Source: Chrysomallon squamiferum
Lineage: Eukaryota; Mollusca; Gastropoda; Neomphalida; Peltospiridae
NCBI GenBank assembly: GCA_012295275.1
Contig: CM022672.1
Coordinates: forward strand, 5,838,443-5,902,442
Reading direction: 5' to 3'
DNA: 64,000 nucleotides
Shown here: positions 61,416 to 64,000 of the stretch, one piece after another
How positions within the stretch are numbered: position 1 is the stretch's first letter
Layout of the letters: the number at the start of each line of letters is the position of its first letter
Program-made: the position numbers and the translations under genes
Notes under the pieces: generated by a model
Databases searched by the model: none
The model's input: the letters and a program-made list of their open reading frames with translations, nothing else
What the model was told of the DNA's origin: nothing

Positions 61416-63073
61416 TACCAGAACTACAGACAACGCCAGCAACAAGGATTCTTTTAGGACAACTAAGTGCGTGATCTGATCGTATTTTCACGCACTGGTC
61501 TAGATGGGTCTCTCTACCCGTACAAGATATGCGTCTGAAAATTTTATTCTGGTCTTCACCACCGAAGTAATTGGCCTGTCAAATAAATTAATGAGTGAAC
61601 AGTTAAACATACGAACAGTCCACAAAATAAACAAACTCATGGAAGACAAAAACAAAACACTTAATATATATAAGAATAAAAGAAGAAATATGTTAATAAA
61701 CAAAATAAGCAAACGAAAAATAAAATAAGTAAATAATACGGATTTAAAATAATATTTCTAAAACGAGGACGATCATCGAGAATAATAACAATGATAACAA
61801 TAATAATGTTAACACTAATAATGAAAACAGTAACAACAACAACAATAACTACAATAATTAAAAACACCAATAACAACAACAACAACAACAAACAAAACAT
61901 CAACAACAACAACAACAACATAAATAAATTCACCCTCAGCGCCTGTTTTCCAAAGTCGCCTGTCAGCTGTCTGCACGCCACCCTGGCTTCCCTCAGAGTC
62001 CAGTCTTCACTGCAGATCACCCCCCACTCCTCGTCCGGCCCTTCCCTCACCTCCAGTCGTCCCTCCCACGGGTACCTCCCTCCAGCGATACGAACTTCTA
62101 GCGTCTGAAATAAATAAATAAATGAATGAAAGAAAGAATGAATGAATGAATAAATAAAGAAAAACCAGTAAATAAATATAAAGAAATAAAGAAATAAATA
62201 AACAAATGAAAGAATGAATGAATGAATGAATAAATAAATAAAGAAATATGTTATAAAAAGGAAGAATGTAATAAACGAAATATCTGAATTAAAGTTTGCT
62301 GGATCATTATCACAAAGACAATAATAAAAAAAATTAACCACCACCACAAAAACAACAACAACGGCAACAACAACCACACTCCATAGAACGGCTCTTACTA
62401 ACAGTACTACCAATAATATTATTACGTCTACTGTTTTTAACTATCATAATTATGATCCATAAATTCTAACACTCGCTACTACTGCTACTGCTTCTGCTTC
62501 TGCAATGACGATAACAATATTAATGACGTAATGATGACGAAATCAGTTATTTGTGTGCTGCTAATGACAACTGTAATCTTACGCGTTTTACGAACGTGTT
62601 GGGGTCATCGCCCTGTAACATGTATTCGTCGTCTGTCTTGTCGGTCATCACATCCAACACAGATTCCTTTTCATTCTGTGTGTCTTGGGGGACACTCTCT
62701 TCGTTTTCCTCCCATTGTTCTTTCGTGTCAGATTCTGTAGTCGCTGTTGGTGACGCTGTTGATGCACGTCTTGTCGAAGTCGTTGTTGCAGTCGTTGTGG
62801 ATGGATGCCGTCTCGAAGTCGTCGTGGCTTCTGGAGGCTGTTCTGTAGCTGGTGCATCTGTTGAAGTGATTCGAGTTCTGGTTGATTTTGGCGATACAAA
62901 TGTTGTTCTCTGCGTGCTGTCCTCTTTTGGGTCGACCTTGACCTGGCAAACAACGCCTGCAGAACGGTCTTGACGGCGGCATTTACGATTTATCTGTCCC
63001 CCGTCTAAAAACGCACACTGTTCCAGACTTGTTTCTTCTCCAGAGCAGTCCAAATTAGATAACCATATTCGTC
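58020..63073 (-). CDS. LOXL: Lysyl oxidase-like protein with SRCR domains, 5' partial
   Basis: Secreted copper amine oxidase that oxidises lysines of matrix proteins for cross-linking. Eight in-phase exons (62583-63073, 61934-62104, 61419-61575, 60980-61120, 60437-60554, 59494-59651, 58496-58590, 58020-58160) give 489 residues. Order: the second half of one SRCR domain ([19 protein letters not shown]...AGVVC), a Thr/Ser-rich linker, a whole SRCR domain ([16 protein letters not shown]...AGVVC), then the LOX domain from LPDLQPD. Copper ligands are visible as WHSCHQHYHSME across the 60437/59651 junction. The cofactor Lys is in [10 protein letters not shown] and the Tyr probably in [22 protein letters not shown] and [15 protein letters not shown] close the fold. 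Earlier exons with the signal peptide are outside the window. The stop at 58020 is one option; a donor at 58053 could lead to a last exon at 57906-57873. LOXL2/3/4-like; subtype not resolved. Confidence 0.93.
58576..58860 (-). repeat. 36-bp minisatellite spanning a LOXL splice acceptor
   Basis: About seven to eight units of ~36 bp (plus-strand form AGTTCACCAACAGAGCTGAA plus a TGTTAATGTC tail). The first unit, 58576-58611, covers the real acceptor (58591-58592) and the first 15 bases of exon 58496-58590. On the minus strand several units keep a TTTCAG acceptor-like core; others read TTTCAT or TTTCAC. Confidence 0.85.
59826..59903. repeat. (GAT)n / (AAT)n microsatellite
   Basis: GAT units followed by AAT units in the LOXL intron between exons 60437-60554 and 59494-59651. 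Confidence 0.9.
60029..60230. other. A/C-skewed low-complexity tract
   Basis: About 200 bases of the plus strand consist almost only of A and C, with runs of AAC, AAAC and CCCCCC. On the LOXL strand it is a long pyrimidine-like (T/G) tract. The Phe/Val-rich minus-strand frames here are artefacts of this composition. Confidence 0.8.
60382..60421. repeat. (ATT)n microsatellite
   Basis: ATT run about 15 bases from the donor of LOXL exon 60437-60554. Confidence 0.9.
61147..61200. repeat. (AAT)n microsatellite
   Basis: AAT run about 25 bases from the acceptor side of LOXL exon 60980-61120. Confidence 0.9.
61360..61413. repeat. (AAT)n microsatellite
   Basis: AAT run ending four bases from the donor GT of LOXL exon 61419-61575. 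Confidence 0.9.
62106..62246. repeat. (AAAT/AATG/AAAG)n tetranucleotide tract
   Basis: Imperfect tetranucleotide repeat directly at the acceptor of LOXL exon 61934-62104. On the minus strand it is TTTA/CATT, so it may serve as the polypyrimidine tract. Confidence 0.9.
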
Positions 63074-63564
63074 CTAAAATAATAATAATAATAATAACAA
63101 TAACAATAATAATAACAATTGTAACACAAATTAAAAATAAAATATGATTTTATATATATATATATATGTATATGTAAAACATCCCCATAGGAATTATGAT
63201 TTCACAACAACAACAACTACTACTATTAAAACAACAACTACTATCACTATTAAACCAACAACTACTCCTACTACTAAAACAGTAACAACAGCAACCACTA
63301 CTACTAACGAAACAAGGTCCTTACATCAGAAGTGCTAAATAATAAACACATACGCGAGTACCTGTTTTTATTTATTTTGCAAACTGTGCAGATTTCTTAT
63401 GGACATGACGTTTTTAAGTGAAGTAAGTTATAAATCTGATATCTTTGAAACTGTGAGAGCCTCAGTAGGTAGACAACCAAAAACAAAAATCAAAATAAAA
63501 TATAACACTACATACAATTATACACATTTTAAAAAGTATACATGAGATAACCCTTCTTTTCTTT

Positions 63565-63653
<89 letters not shown>

Positions 63654-64000
63654 ATTTATGCAGAAACATCGTCCAAATTCTTATCCCTCCATCACGTCCC
63701 TCCCACTCTCACCCAGATCTACTTCTGAAACATTTCTCATCGCGGTTGGTTAGAGTCAATAGTAGTAGAACTGAAAGTTCGTAGTAAAAACGAGAAAAAT
63801 CTCTGGTTTTAATCAACTTGTGACATTCCTCTGCACTCGCTTTCTCTTTGTTTTATGCGGTCAGCGTTACGCCTTTCCACTTATTCATTGACAGCCTCGT
63901 CATGAAAACAGCATGTTTAACTCGTTATGGCAATTCCCAGGCGGCCATTAAAACATTGCCGACGACTGTTTTGACACAAAACAAACAAATCGGAGCAGCA
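63074..64000. other. LOXL intron, right edge of window
   Basis: Upstream LOXL intron on the minus strand. It contains AAT and ACT/ACA repeats (63077-63300), a TA run near 63153-63170 and a 67-base poly-T. The last 300 bases are less AT-rich but show no SRCR-like coding sequence on the minus strand. Confidence 0.6.
63582..63648. repeat. Poly-T tract of about 67 bases
   Basis: Uninterrupted T on the plus strand (A on the LOXL strand). The length may be inexact because such tracts are prone to sequencing error. Confidence 0.9.

Noticed and set aside
61661-62413. 250-codon minus-strand frame as a separate gene
   Set aside because: Only the central part (61934-62104) is a real SRCR exon; the flanks are Val/Leu/Ile/Tyr-rich translations of AAC and AAT repeats.
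62551-62973. 140-codon plus-strand frame opposite the LOXL linker exon
   Set aside because: Antisense shadow of the Thr/Ser-rich coding exon; Val/Asp-rich composition mirrors it.

Overview
The window is nuclear DNA from an animal. It is A+T-rich and intron-dense (GT..AG junctions throughout) and full of AAT/ATT, CA and TATG/TAGG microsatellites. The gene set is metazoan: a telomere-binding TRF-like protein, Golgi alpha-mannosidase II, a long Schlafen, STARD7, the ciliary protein CFAP43 and an SRCR-bearing lysyl oxidase. Introns are mostly 0.1-1.5 kb. Together this suggests a lophotrochozoan invertebrate, most likely a mollusc; the phylum is inference. I see no bacterial, viral or plasmid genes and no CRISPR array.

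Layout from left to right. (1) 959-5667 (+): ten 3' exons of a TERF1/TERF2-like gene, TRFH-like region then C-terminal telobox Myb. (2) 7364-10735 (+): an alpha-mannosidase II-like gene in one uninterrupted exon. (3) 14395-18975 (+): a six-exon Schlafen with divergent AlbA-like core and C-terminal P-loop helicase; the first coding exon is unresolved. (4) 22507-26695 (-): complete seven-exon STARD7. (5) 27801-55242 (+): complete CFAP43, 38 exons, 1769 codons before the stop. (6) 58020-63073 (-): 3' part of a lysyl oxidase-like gene (SRCR half, Thr/Ser-rich linker, SRCR, LOX catalytic domain); upstream exons lie beyond the right edge.

STARD7 and CFAP43 are head to head about 1.1 kb apart, with an X-box-like RFX half-site just upstream of the CFAP43 start, as expected for a ciliary gene. 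Schlafen/STARD7 and CFAP43/LOXL are convergent pairs separated by 2.8-3.5 kb of AT-rich sequence. The genes do not form an operon or a single pathway. Exon phases were checked by hand: the CFAP43 exons sum to 5310 nt and STARD7 to 1161 nt, both multiples of three.

The most unusual signal is a set of tandem repeats that start at, or span, splice junctions. Five CFAP43 donors (exons 9, 15, 20, 25, 31) and one LOXL acceptor show it. The clearest is a 27-bp array at the exon 9 donor in which successive units regenerate an in-frame donor. CFAP43 also carries an 18-nt coding repeat in exon 6. Other points of interest are a Glu-to-Gln change at a Schlafen nuclease-motif position and the intronless mannosidase with a changed active-site motif.
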